Position numbers and translations under genes: made by a program
In this document: positions 49,724 through 57,887 of the stretch, one piece after another
Layout: every line of letters begins with the position of its first letter
Position numbering within the stretch: the first letter of the stretch is position 1
The notes under the pieces: generated by a model
Databases searched by the model: none
Seen by the model: the letters and a program-made list of their open reading frames with translations, nothing else
What the model was told of the DNA's origin: nothing
Assembly: GCA_016235165.1 (NCBI GenBank)
Contig: JACRLX010000044.1
Location: forward strand, 1 to 64,000
DNA: 64,000 bases
Direction of reading: 5' to 3'
Source: Rhodocyclales bacterium
GTDB taxonomy: Bacteria; Pseudomonadota; Gammaproteobacteria; Burkholderiales; Rhodocyclaceae

Positions 49724-51888
49724 CACGCCGCCTCGATGCCGGCATACAGGGTTCGCGGCAGGCCCGGTGACAGGGTCGGCGCGGCACCTGTCCCGCCCGC
49801 GCTGTCGGCATGGCGCTTGTCTGCCAGGTTCATGATGCGTGCGGCGACCGACAAGCCCTTCGACAAGCGATGGCTGGCGCGCAGGTTCCACAGCGCGTGT
49901 CCGGCGTATTTCCCCGTGTTCGCCGCATCGAGCCAATAGGAGCCCATCTTCACCCATTCGAGCTGGGCCGTGGTGCCCGGCGCCGGACTCCAGGTGAGGC
50001 GTGCATTGCCGAGCTGCCGGGGCGCGGATTCGATTTCCTTGCCGTTCAGGTTGGCGCCGGTGAACTGGTTGGTGATCCAGGTTTCGTAGAAATGCCTGGA
50101 ATGCGACCAGGCCAGGTCAAGGCGCCATTGATTGCCGAGCGCCTTGCCCAAGCCGAGTTCCACCCCCTGGTGTTTGGTGCTGCCGTTGTTGGTGGATACC
50201 GTGGTCTGGTTGGCGGCATCGCGCTGGCTGAGGATGTCGTTGTCCTTGTTCAGCGAATAGGCGGTCAGGTCGTAGCTCCAGCCGCCAGCATCTCCCCGCA
50301 GCCCGAGTTCATACTGCTCCGCCACGATCGGCTGAAGTTGCAGTGCGTCGGTGGCCCTGGTTTGGGCCCGGGCCGCCGTCGTATCGTGCCCGGCGCGGAA
50401 CAGGTTGCCTTCGCCGGGCGCGCGAAAGCCCTGGTTGTAGGAGGCATAGACGTGGGTGGCGGAAGTCAGGGCAAAGTTCGCCCCCAGCTTGGGGCTGGCC
50501 CTGGAGAAGGACCGCGAACTGCCCGCGTTCTGCCAGTAATGCTTGGCGCCGAACACCAGATCGCCTGCGGCCAGGTTGTTGCTGGCCTTGTAGCCCATGC
50601 TGTCATAGCGCAGCGCCGCCGTCAGGCGCAGGTTTTCCGCCGCAGAAAACTCGAAATGCAGATAGGGCGAGGCGCTGTGATAGCTTACGTCGTAGTCGTA
50701 GATGCGCGGACCCACGGCATAGCAGGTGAACTTCTGGGCGCTGGTCGCCGTGCCGGCCACGTTGCATCCGGTGAAGCTCAATGCATCTTCGATCCGCTTT
50801 CCGGGACTGTAGTCAAGGTCGAGGCCGGCGATCAGCCTCGGCCGCATGGCCCCCGCAAAGTCCCTGCGCCATTTCAGCAGCAAGCCCAGTGAGTTCACGT
50901 TTGTCTTTTCGATCCGTGGATCGCCGGTCGCGGCGGTGCTGAAGTTGTAGGAACCGTTGAGGTCCATGCTGTTGTGCCGGAAGTAGGGCGTGAGCGAGAG
51001 CAGCGTGTCGTTGCCGAGGTCCGTGTCGAGATTGGCCGAGATCCGCAGCGCTTCGACCTTGCGGTAGGCCACCGGCCGCGCATTCACGGTCGGCGTGTTT
51101 TCATACTCGAACGGGGTCAGCGCCGAGTTCGCGCCGGTCTGCTGGTCGATCCTGGTGTAGCCGAGTATGGCCTTCAGCGCGGTGTCGTTGGCGGGTGAAT
51201 GGTCCCAGCGCAGATTTACGCTCCGCCGGTCGTAGGCGGTCTGGTCGCGCCAGCCGCCGGTGTGCGAGAGATTGACATCGGCGCGCAGCGCACCCTTGAC
51301 CTGCCGCCCGCTGTTGGCGCTGCCCAGCAGCCGATGCCAGCCATGGCTGCCGACCTCGCCGGACAGCTCGGCGCCGCTGTCACGGTTTGGCGCGCGGGTG
51401 AGGATGTTGACCGTGCCGCCGATCGCGTCCGAGCCATACAGCGCCGAGCCGATGCCCTTCACCACTTCCACGCCGCCGGCCTGCGGCAGGTTGATCTCAT
51501 AGAGCGCGTTGTGGTTGAAGAAGCCGGTGGCTCGCGTCGGTATGCCGTCTTCCAGATACAGGTAGACGGGGTCCGTGCCGATCTTCTGCCGTATGCCTGT
51601 GGTATGGCCTTCGCCGTTGGTGACATTCACCGCCACGCCGGGAATCTGCCCGAGCAGTTGCTGTGGGTGCGCAGGCGCGGTCAGCTTGATGCTGCCGGCG
51701 TCGATGACGCCGACCGATGCCGACGCTTCCGCCAGCGGCGTGGCCTCGCGCGTGCCGGTGACGGTGACTTCGGACAGCAGGGGCTGTTGCGCCCACGGTG
51801 CGGGGCTTGCCGCCGAAAACGCGGCGGCGAGCGCCACGGCGGCGGCCCGCCGACCGGGGCGCGGCAAGGGTGACGGGGTGCAGGACAT
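49720..51888 (-). CDS. TonB-dependent outer-membrane receptor (metal/metallophore type)
   Basis: A 722-residue receptor from ATG 51888. Signal peptide ends at PAPWA-Q, TonB box LLSEVTVTGTRE. The plug carries LLGQIPGVAVNVTNGEGHTTGIRQKIGTDPVYLYLEDGIPTRATGFFNHNALYEINLPQAGGVEVVKG and GSALYGSDAIGGTVNILTRAP. The barrel closes with PRTLYAGIEAAW. It begins an operon that also encodes the BNR-fold protein, the thioredoxin-like protein and its own TonB-ExbB-ExbD. The substrate cannot be read from sequence. Copper (as for NosA/OprC receptors) is inferred from the denitrification and copper-protein context. Confidence 0.88.
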   Translation of the reverse strand: MSCTPSPLPRPGRRAAAVALAAAFSAASPAPWAQQPLLSEVTVTGTREATPLAEASASVGVIDAGSIKLTAPAHPQQLLGQIPGVAVNVTNGEGHTTGIRQKIGTDPVYLYLEDGIPTRATGFFNHNALYEINLPQAGGVEVVKGIGSALYGSDAIGGTVNILTRAPNRDSGAELSGEVGSHGWHRLLGSANSGRQVKGALRADVNLSHTGGWRDQTAYDRRSVNLRWDHSPANDTALKAILGYTRIDQQTGANSALTPFEYENTPTVNARPVAYRKVEALRISANLDTDLGNDTLLSLTPYFRHNSMDLNGSYNFSTAATGDPRIEKTNVNSLGLLLKWRRDFAGAMRPRLIAGLDLDYSPGKRIEDALSFTGCNVAGTATSAQKFTCYAVGPRIYDYDVSYHSASPYLHFEFSAAENLRLTAALRYDSMGYKASNNLAAGDLVFGAKHYWQNAGSSRSFSRASPKLGANFALTSATHVYASYNQGFRAPGEGNLFRAGHDTTAARAQTRATDALQLQPIVAEQYELGLRGDAGGWSYDLTAYSLNKDNDILSQRDAANQTTVSTNNGSTKHQGVELGLGKALGNQWRLDLAWSHSRHFYETWITNQFTGANLNGKEIESAPRQLGNARLTWSPAPGTTAQLEWVKMGSYWLDAANTGKYAGHALWNLRASHRLSKGLSVAARIMNLADKRHADSAGGTGAAPTLSPGLPRTLYAGIEAAW

Positions 51889-52028
51889 GCAAATCTCCGG
51901 AACATGGGGTAGCAAAGGCAGAGCGCGCATTTTGGTGTCGGGTCCGTCGGGGCGGGTGTGGCAAATAGCCGCATGCGACCAATTGCCGCGCGACACGATG
52001 TCGCAGGCATCGGGCTTTGCGCGGCTGG

Positions 52029-52042
52029 TTGACGGCGATCAA
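52029..52042. promoter_or_regulatory. FNR/DNR-type dyad in the receptor-fnr interval
   Basis: TTGACGGCGATCAA matches TTGAT-N4-ATCAA with one change. It lies 141 bases upstream of the TonB receptor ATG and about 278 bases upstream of the fnr-like ATG, and just ahead of a nosL-like remnant. It could have served the remnant gene and may now act on the receptor operon. A TAAAAT at 52228-52233 is a weak -10 candidate for the fnr-like gene. Confidence 0.6.
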
Positions 52043-52081
52043 GGATGCGGCCCGCCGGCGCGGTTCACGCCGAGAAGGGCG

Positions 52082-52200
52082 ACCGCTGCCGATCCGCTAG
52101 ACCGGACATTCGAGAGGTACCCGAAGTGCCCGTTTTGCGGCATGGATCGCAGGGAGCATCGCCGGGCGCGCATCGACGATGGACGCTTCAGCAACAACGG
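52082..52200 (+). pseudogene. NosL-like remnant
   Basis: A plus-strand frame in the otherwise empty 51889-52319 interval reads RTFERYPKCPFCGMDRREH and then drifts into DDGRFSNNG. YPKCPFCGMDR resembles the C-x2-CGM metal-binding segment of small NosL-family proteins found in denitrifiers. There is no convincing start, the sequence is only about 40 residues long and the second half is degenerate, so I regard it as a decayed or truncated gene behind the FNR-type dyad at 52029. Chance resemblance is possible. Confidence 0.35.
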
Positions 52201-52319
52201 CCCGGCTTCGGCAAAAGTCGGGACTGGTAAAATCCGGATCGTTATTGGAGTGATCGCAATACCGTTGCAGCGATCCTTCCCCACGGGTTTGCCAGAGCGA
52301 TCGTTCAGTATCCCTTTTC

Positions 52320-53045
52320 ATGATCAAGACCCCGCCACAGATCCGCTGCCAGGGCCGCAGCAACTGCAACGCCTGCGCTCTCCGCCGCGACATGGTATGC
52401 AGCGAGGTCACCCTGGAAAAACTGATCGACTTCCATGCCGGGATCGATGACTTCGAATTCGAGGCCGGCGCATCCCTGTTCGCGATGGGCGATGTGGCCG
52501 AGGCGGTGTTCTGCCTGCGCATCGGGGCGGTGAAAATGGTGCATCTGGAACCCGGCGGCAGCATGCGCATCGTGCGCGTTTTGTTGCCCGGCGACGTCGC
52601 CGGGCTCGAATCGATTTTCCGCGCCAGTCACGAGTACTCGGCGATCGCCATCGACCACGTGCGCGCCTGCCGGATTCCCATGCCGTATTTCCTCAAGTTC
52701 ATCGATAGCCACCCGACGCTGCAAATGCGCCTGATGGAACGATCCCAGACGGCGTTGAGCGAGGCACAGAACTGGCTGGCGCAGATCGTCGGCGGTGCCA
52801 TGCCGGCGCGCGTGCGGCTGGCCCGCATGCTGTTGAAGCTGCGCCTCGATCGTGGCGACCGCATCTTGCGCTTTCCGGGCGAGGACATGGCGGCGATACT
52901 TGGGGTCACCTTCGAGACCGTAAGTCGGGTGACCTCGGAGTTCGTCCGCCTGGGAATCCTTTACAAGGGACACGGCGCCAGCGGCAAGCGATATTTCCGG
53001 GGCGATATCGCGGCGCTGGAAAAAATCGCCAGCGGCGACGGCTGA
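52320..53045 (+). CDS. FNR/CRP-family regulator with four FNR-like cysteines
   Basis: A 241-residue Crp/Fnr regulator. N-terminal Cys 10, 16, 19 and 27 (C-x2-C-x7-C in the last three) and a Cys in RACRIPMPYFLKF, aligned with Cys122 of E. coli FNR, could ligate an oxygen-sensitive [4Fe-4S] cluster. The cyclic-nucleotide-like barrel is FEAGASLFAMGDVAEAVFCLRIGAVKM. The winged helix is FPGEDMAAILGVTFETVSRVTSEF, whose E-x2-SR matches FNR recognition of TTGAT half-sites. It is probably the regulator of the boxes listed here. nirN follows 31 bases later. No good ribosome site is seen at ATG 52320. Confidence 0.88.
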   Translation: MIKTPPQIRCQGRSNCNACALRRDMVCSEVTLEKLIDFHAGIDDFEFEAGASLFAMGDVAEAVFCLRIGAVKMVHLEPGGSMRIVRVLLPGDVAGLESIFRASHEYSAIAIDHVRACRIPMPYFLKFIDSHPTLQMRLMERSQTALSEAQNWLAQIVGGAMPARVRLARMLLKLRLDRGDRILRFPGEDMAAILGVTFETVSRVTSEFVRLGILYKGHGASGKRYFRGDIAALEKIASGDG

Positions 53046-53076
53046 ATGAAATCGGATTTTTTTGGGGTGGATAAGC

Positions 53077-54684
53077 ATGAATGCGATGACTGAACTCGTG
53101 TTGCGCCGGCTGACGTGGCTTGGCGGCCTGGCCCTCCTGTGCGCAGGATTTGGCACGGCGCTGGCCGCCGACGCCCCCGCCCTCTACCAGCAGCATTGCG
53201 CGGCCTGTCACGGTCCCGGGCGCCTCGGCCTCACCGGCCCGGCGCTGCTGCCCGAAAGCCTCGCGCGCCTGCGCAAGCCGGAGGCCGTCAAGCTCATCAC
53301 CGAGGGCCGCGCGGCAACGCAGATGCTCGGTTTTGCCGATCGCCTGAAGCAGGAAGAGGTCGCCGCGCTGGCCGACTACATCTATACCGCCGTGTCGCCA
53401 GCGCCGACTTTTACCGAGGCCGACATCCAGGCTTCGCGCCTGGTGCATCACGCGCCGGGCAGCCTGCCGGGCAAGCCGGCCGAGCTGTTCAAGGGCGTGG
53501 ACATGATGAACCTGTTCATCGTGGTCGAGACCGGCGACCACCATGTCACGCTGCTCGACGGCGACAAGCTGGAACCCATCCACCGCTTCCCCAGCCGCTA
53601 TGCGCTGCACGGCGGGCCGAAGTTCACGCCGGATGGTCGCTACGTCTTCTTTGCGTCGCGCGACGGCTGGATCAGCAAGTTCGACATCTGGAACCTCAAG
53701 GTGGTGGCCGAGATCCGCGCCGGCATCAACACCCGCAACGTCGCCGTCTCGGGCGACGGCAAGGTCCTGGCGGTGGCGAATTACCTGCCGCACACCCTGG
53801 TGCTGCTCGATGCCGACCTCAATCTGCTCAAGGTGCACGAGGTGTGGAACAAGGAGCACAAGGAAAGCTCGCGCGTTTCCGCCGTCTATGACGCCGCACC
53901 GCGCCAGAGCTTCGTCGCCGCGCTGAAGGACGTGCCCGAGGTCTGGGAGATCAGCTACAACCCCAAGGCCGACGACATTCCGGTCGGCATGATCCACGAC
54001 TTCAAGTACAAGGAGGGCAGCTTCGTTCCCGGCTTCCTCAATCCGCGGCGGACCTTCCTTGCCGAACCGCTGGACGATTTCTTCTTCACCCAGGACTATG
54101 CCGAACTCATGGGGTCGAGTCGCGAGGCCGGCCGTGGCCAGGTGGTGCACCTCGACGTGAGGAAGAAAATCGCCGACCTCAAGCTGCCCGGCATGCCGCA
54201 CCTCGGTTCCGGCATCACCTGGAAGTACGCGCCGCCCGGCGGTGCCGAACGCACGGTGATGGCCACGCCCAATCTCAAGGAGGGCCTGGTGACGGTGATC
54301 GACATGAAGAACTGGCAGACGCTTGCGACCATTCCCACGCTGGGCCCCGGTTTCTTCATGCGCAGCCACGAGAACACGCCCTACGCGTGGACCGATTCGA
54401 TGATGTCGAAGGGCAAGGACACCTTGCAGGTGATCGACAAGCGCACGCTGGAAAAGGTCGCTGAGGTGAAGACGAATCCGGGCAAGACCCTGGCCCATGT
54501 CGAGTTCACGCGCGACGGCAAATACGTGCTGGCCAGCCTGTGGGAGCGCAAGGCGGATGGCGGCGCGCTGATCGTGTTCGACGCGGCGAGTTTCAAGGAA
54601 GTCAAGCGCATCCCGATGGACAAGCCGGTCGGCAAGTACAACCTGTACAACAAGATCAACCGTTCGGAAGGTACCAGCCACTGA
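53077..54684 (+). CDS. nirN: NirN, dihydro-heme d1 dehydrogenase (cd1-like cytochrome)
   Basis: A 535-residue periplasmic paralogue of NirS. The signal ends at TALAAD; the cytochrome c domain has CAACH (residues about 38-42). The d1-type propeller carries FPSRYALHGGPKFTPDGRYVFFASRDGWISKFD, GMPHLGSGITWKYAPPGG and PGFFMRSHENTPYAW. NirN oxidises dihydro-d1 to heme d1 before transfer to NirS. ATG 53077 is chosen over the upstream GTG 53062 because GGGGTGG lies at ribosome-site distance. It is in the same transcript as the FNR-type gene. Confidence 0.9.
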   Translation: MNAMTELVLRRLTWLGGLALLCAGFGTALAADAPALYQQHCAACHGPGRLGLTGPALLPESLARLRKPEAVKLITEGRAATQMLGFADRLKQEEVAALADYIYTAVSPAPTFTEADIQASRLVHHAPGSLPGKPAELFKGVDMMNLFIVVETGDHHVTLLDGDKLEPIHRFPSRYALHGGPKFTPDGRYVFFASRDGWISKFDIWNLKVVAEIRAGINTRNVAVSGDGKVLAVANYLPHTLVLLDADLNLLKVHEVWNKEHKESSRVSAVYDAAPRQSFVAALKDVPEVWEISYNPKADDIPVGMIHDFKYKEGSFVPGFLNPRRTFLAEPLDDFFFTQDYAELMGSSREAGRGQVVHLDVRKKIADLKLPGMPHLGSGITWKYAPPGGAERTVMATPNLKEGLVTVIDMKNWQTLATIPTLGPGFFMRSHENTPYAWTDSMMSKGKDTLQVIDKRTLEKVAEVKTNPGKTLAHVEFTRDGKYVLASLWERKADGGALIVFDAASFKEVKRIPMDKPVGKYNLYNKINRSEGTSH

Positions 54685-54828
54685 GAGCTTGTGAATAAAT
54701 CTACTGCGCGTGCCGGATCGGGGCTTGGGCGGTGCTCGCTATCCTCGCGTATAACCACATACGCTCCGGTAGCTGCGCTCCGGCCGCGCCCCGCTGCGGC
54801 CCGCTCGCTGCGATTTCTTCACAAGCTC
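54685..54828. repeat. MITE-like element with terminal inverted repeats
   Basis: GAGCTTGTGAATAAATC at the left end matches the reverse complement of the right end (GAGCTTGTGAAGAAATC) at 16 of 17 bases, including a perfect 11-base outer repeat (54685-54695 and 54818-54828). Inside is a small hairpin GCGTAT...ATACGC. The element of about 144 bases encodes nothing and starts one base after the nirN stop. The rest of the gap to 54978 shows no gene. It is probably a non-autonomous mobile or dispersed palindromic repeat. Confidence 0.75.
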
Positions 54829-54978
54829 CGGCGGGCGGGCGGGCGCTGGCCCTGCCGGCTACGTAGATTCCGCAGTTCGCTGCGCGAATCACCGATATGT
54901 CCATGGTGGTAGGCGTGAGATGATCGCGCGTACTGGCGGGGCCTGTCCGTGATGTCGGATCGATTGGAGTCCACCCAT

Positions 54979-55149
54979 ATGCGGTCGAAGTCATTCCTGC
55001 TCCTTGCGCTGTTCCTTGGCCTGGTCTCGGCGGTGCGCGCCGACAAGCCGACCATCACGGTCAGCACCAACAACACGCCGCTGTACCCCCCGGCCGATGG
55101 CGTCGCCCTGGTGCGCAGCAGGCGACTTGGAGCACTCAAGGCGGAATAG
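54979..55149 (+). CDS. Short secreted peptide or truncated binding-protein gene
   Basis: ATG 54979 gives a 56-residue product with a clear signal peptide ([21 protein letters not shown]). It is followed by [25 protein letters not shown], which resembles the first strand of a periplasmic binding protein, and then an abrupt end. It lies 14 bases before the hybrid kinase. It may be a 5' remnant of a solute-binding protein that once worked with the kinase. No ribosome site stands out. Confidence 0.4.
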   Translation: MRSKSFLLLALFLGLVSAVRADKPTITVSTNNTPLYPPADGVALVRSRRLGALKAE

Positions 55150-55163
55150 GCGGCGCCGACACC

Positions 55164-57509
55164 ATGTTCTCAAGGCGCAACCGCGACTTCCTCGGACTCG
55201 ACAGCCGCCTGACGCGACGCGTGCTGTCATGGGCGCTGCTGGTGGGTGGCGCTACCTCGCTGCTGGTGTCGGCGGCGGAAGCCTGGTTCAGCTATCGCGT
55301 GCGACTCGATCACCTGGAGCAGCATCTGGCGGCAGTTGCCCGGTTCTCGACGCCGGCGCTGGAAAAGAGCCTCCGGGCCTTCGACCAGGAACAGGTGATG
55401 CTGCAGGTAAACGGGCTTTCGCGCCTGCCCGAGGTTCATCTCGTGGTCCTGCAACAGCCTGGCCTGCCCGAACTGCGGCTGGGCCAGCCGGTGCCGGCCG
55501 GCGAGATCCTGGAACATGGCATTGCCCTTTATCACCGGGACGGCGAACGGCAGCGGGAGGTCGGCAGGCTGTCGCTGATCACCGATCTGCGGCAAATCCG
55601 CGCCGAATACCTGCGTCACGGACTGATCAGCTTCGGTGCCAACGCCGTGCTGATGCTGCTCATCGTGGTGCTGTCGGTGATGATCTACCATGAGATCGTG
55701 CGCCGGCGGCTGCGGGTGATAGCCGAGGAACTGACCAACGTGACCCCCGACGAGTTGCGTCGTTCCCCGCCCCGGCAGGCTCCGGCGGCGCTTGCGGCAC
55801 GCGACGAGATCGAGGAAGTACTGGCGGCCGTGGTCGCACTGAAAGCCACGGCGGCAGGTGCGCTGCGTACGGTCGACCTGCGCAACGTCCTGCTGCACGA
55901 AAGCGAGGAGCGCTATCGCAACCTGGCGGAAAACTCCGCCGACTGGGTCTGGGCCACCGACCTGGAGGGACATCACATCTACTCCAACCAGCATGGGCTC
56001 GACATCCTGGGCAAATCCGCCGACGAGTTCATCGGCAGCGACCCGCTGCCACTGGTGCATCCCGACGACCGGATGAAGTTCGCCGAAACCCTCAGCCGTG
56101 CCATCGGCGACAGGCGAGGCTGGAAGGGCGTGGTGATCCGCTGGCAGGCGGCGGATGGCGGCTACCGCAACCTCGAATCGAATGCCTCGCCGATCTTCGA
56201 CGGCGAGGGTGGCCTGCTGGGCTTCCAGGGTGTCGACCGGGATGTCACCAAGCGCCTGCGTACCGAGGCGGAACTCGAACAGCATCGCACCCGCCTGGAG
56301 GAACAGGTGCTGGCGCGGACCTGCGAGCTGGCCGAGGCCAAGGAGGCGGCGGAGGCGGCGAACATCGCCAAGAGCGCCTTCCTCGCCAACATGAGCCACG
56401 AAATCCGCACGCCGATGAACGGCATCGTCGGCATGGCCCACCTGTTGCGGCGTGGTGGCGTGACGCCGCAGCAGGCGCATCAACTGGACAACATCGATAG
56501 CGCCGCCGAGCACCTGCTGGAGATCATCAACGACATTCTCGACATTTCCAAGATCGAGGCCGGCAAGTTCAAGCTGGAGTCGCTGCCGCTCGACATTCCG
56601 GGTCTGCTGCACAAGGTCGGTGCGATGTTGTCGGAGCGGGCAAGGGCCAAGGGCATACGTTTGGCAATCGACGCCGCTTCGCTTCCGGATCGCCTCATCG
56701 GCGACCCGACGCGCCTGCAGCAGGCCTTGCTCAATTATGCCAACAACGCCCTGAAATTTACCGAGACGGGAACGGTCACGCTGCGCGCCACCTCGGGCGG
56801 CGACGAAGCCGAAGCGGCGACGATCCTGTTCGAGGTCATCGACACCGGCGTCGGGATTGCCCCGGAAATCATTCCTCGCCTGTTCGGTGCCTTCGAACAG
56901 GCCGACAACTCGACCACCCGCAAGTACGGCGGCACCGGGCTCGGCCTGGCGATCACGCGGCGCCTGGCCGAACTGATGGGAGGCAAAGTCGGCGTCGATA
57001 GCACGCCGAACGTCGGCAGCCGCTTCTGGTTCAGCGCCCGTTTGCGCCGCGGGGCAGATGCCGCCGCCGCCAGCACCGCCGGTGCCGCGACGGATGCGGA
57101 GCAGCAGATTCGCCTTGGCTTCTCCGGCCGGCGCATCCTGGTGGTCGACGACGAACCGGTCAATCTCGAAGTGGCGCGCATGCTGATCGAGGAATCCGGC
57201 CTCGCGGTGGATACGGCGGAGGATGGCGAGCGGGCCTGCGCCATGGCGGCCACGGCGGCCTATGCCCTGATCCTGATGGACATGCAGATGCCACGCATGG
57301 ACGGGCTCGACGCCACGCGCCGCATCCGCGGGAATCCCGCATGCGCGCGGACTCCCATCGTCGCCATGACGGCGAACGCCTTCGCCGATGACCGGGCGCG
57401 CTGCCTGGAAGCCGGCATGGACGACTTTCTCGCCAAGCCCTTCGATCCGGCGTTGCTGTTCGAGACCCTGCTGCGCGGATTGCGCCGTGCGCAGGCGGCG
57501 ACGGCGTGA
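55164..57509 (+). CDS. Hybrid sensor histidine kinase (PAS-HisKA-HATPase-REC)
   Basis: A 781-residue membrane kinase. Two membrane helices (about 21-43 and 152-175) bracket a periplasmic domain. A PAS domain (about 245-365: [27 protein letters not shown]) follows, then His[23 protein letters not shown]-box [13 protein letters not shown] boxes [18 protein letters not shown], and a receiver [22 protein letters not shown] with [13 protein letters not shown]. All catalytic motifs look intact. The input signal is unknown; no output regulator is adjacent on this strand. Confidence 0.93.
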   Translation: MFSRRNRDFLGLDSRLTRRVLSWALLVGGATSLLVSAAEAWFSYRVRLDHLEQHLAAVARFSTPALEKSLRAFDQEQVMLQVNGLSRLPEVHLVVLQQPGLPELRLGQPVPAGEILEHGIALYHRDGERQREVGRLSLITDLRQIRAEYLRHGLISFGANAVLMLLIVVLSVMIYHEIVRRRLRVIAEELTNVTPDELRRSPPRQAPAALAARDEIEEVLAAVVALKATAAGALRTVDLRNVLLHESEERYRNLAENSADWVWATDLEGHHIYSNQHGLDILGKSADEFIGSDPLPLVHPDDRMKFAETLSRAIGDRRGWKGVVIRWQAADGGYRNLESNASPIFDGEGGLLGFQGVDRDVTKRLRTEAELEQHRTRLEEQVLARTCELAEAKEAAEAANIAKSAFLANMSHEIRTPMNGIVGMAHLLRRGGVTPQQAHQLDNIDSAAEHLLEIINDILDISKIEAGKFKLESLPLDIPGLLHKVGAMLSERARAKGIRLAIDAASLPDRLIGDPTRLQQALLNYANNALKFTETGTVTLRATSGGDEAEAATILFEVIDTGVGIAPEIIPRLFGAFEQADNSTTRKYGGTGLGLAITRRLAELMGGKVGVDSTPNVGSRFWFSARLRRGADAAAASTAGAATDAEQQIRLGFSGRRILVVDDEPVNLEVARMLIEESGLAVDTAEDGERACAMAATAAYALILMDMQMPRMDGLDATRRIRGNPACARTPIVAMTANAFADDRARCLEAGMDDFLAKPFDPALLFETLLRGLRRAQAATA

Positions 57510-57590
57510 CGCCCGAGCGGCGCGGCGGGCCTATACTTCGCTGATCGAGGTGCCGCCTTCGCCGGCGCCGACGCTTCGGGGAGCCGGACC

Positions 57591-57887
57591 ATGAGCCACA
57601 AGCACCGCAACGTCCTGCAGGCTGTCTTTCAGGATCCGATCAGCGCCAACATCCACTGGCGCGAAGTCGAGTCGCTGCTGAATCACCTTGGCGCCGTGGT
57701 CGAACCCGGACACGGCGCGCGCTTCCGCGTCATCCTGAACCGCCACGAATTCACGGTGCACCATCCGCACCACGGCAACGAGATGGGCCGCAGCGACATC
57801 CGCTACCTGCGCGAGCACCTGGCCGCCGCCGGCGTCAGCCTGTCGGCCTACGATGCGCGCGAGAAGCCGGCCGGCGGCGCACCCTAG
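57591..57887 (+). CDS. Orphan HicA-like (YcfA) protein
   Basis: A 98-residue protein. The core WREVESLLNHLGAVVEPGHGARFRVILNRHEFTVHHPHHGNEMGRSDIRYLREHLAAAGV follows the HicA double-stranded RNA-binding-like pattern: an ESLL helix, then a G-x-G-x-R-F strand, and a C-terminal helix with a conserved RYLREHL. No HicB antitoxin gene is next to it. It could be a stand-alone RNA-binding protein. Its stop overlaps the convergent kinase stop by four bases. Confidence 0.75.
   Translation: MSHKHRNVLQAVFQDPISANIHWREVESLLNHLGAVVEPGHGARFRVILNRHEFTVHHPHHGNEMGRSDIRYLREHLAAAGVSLSAYDAREKPAGGAP

Noticed and set aside
51889-52319. Minus-strand small frame near 52039-52284 as a gene
   Set aside because: No ribosome site or family, and the plus-strand NosL-like motif and regulatory dyad explain the interval better.
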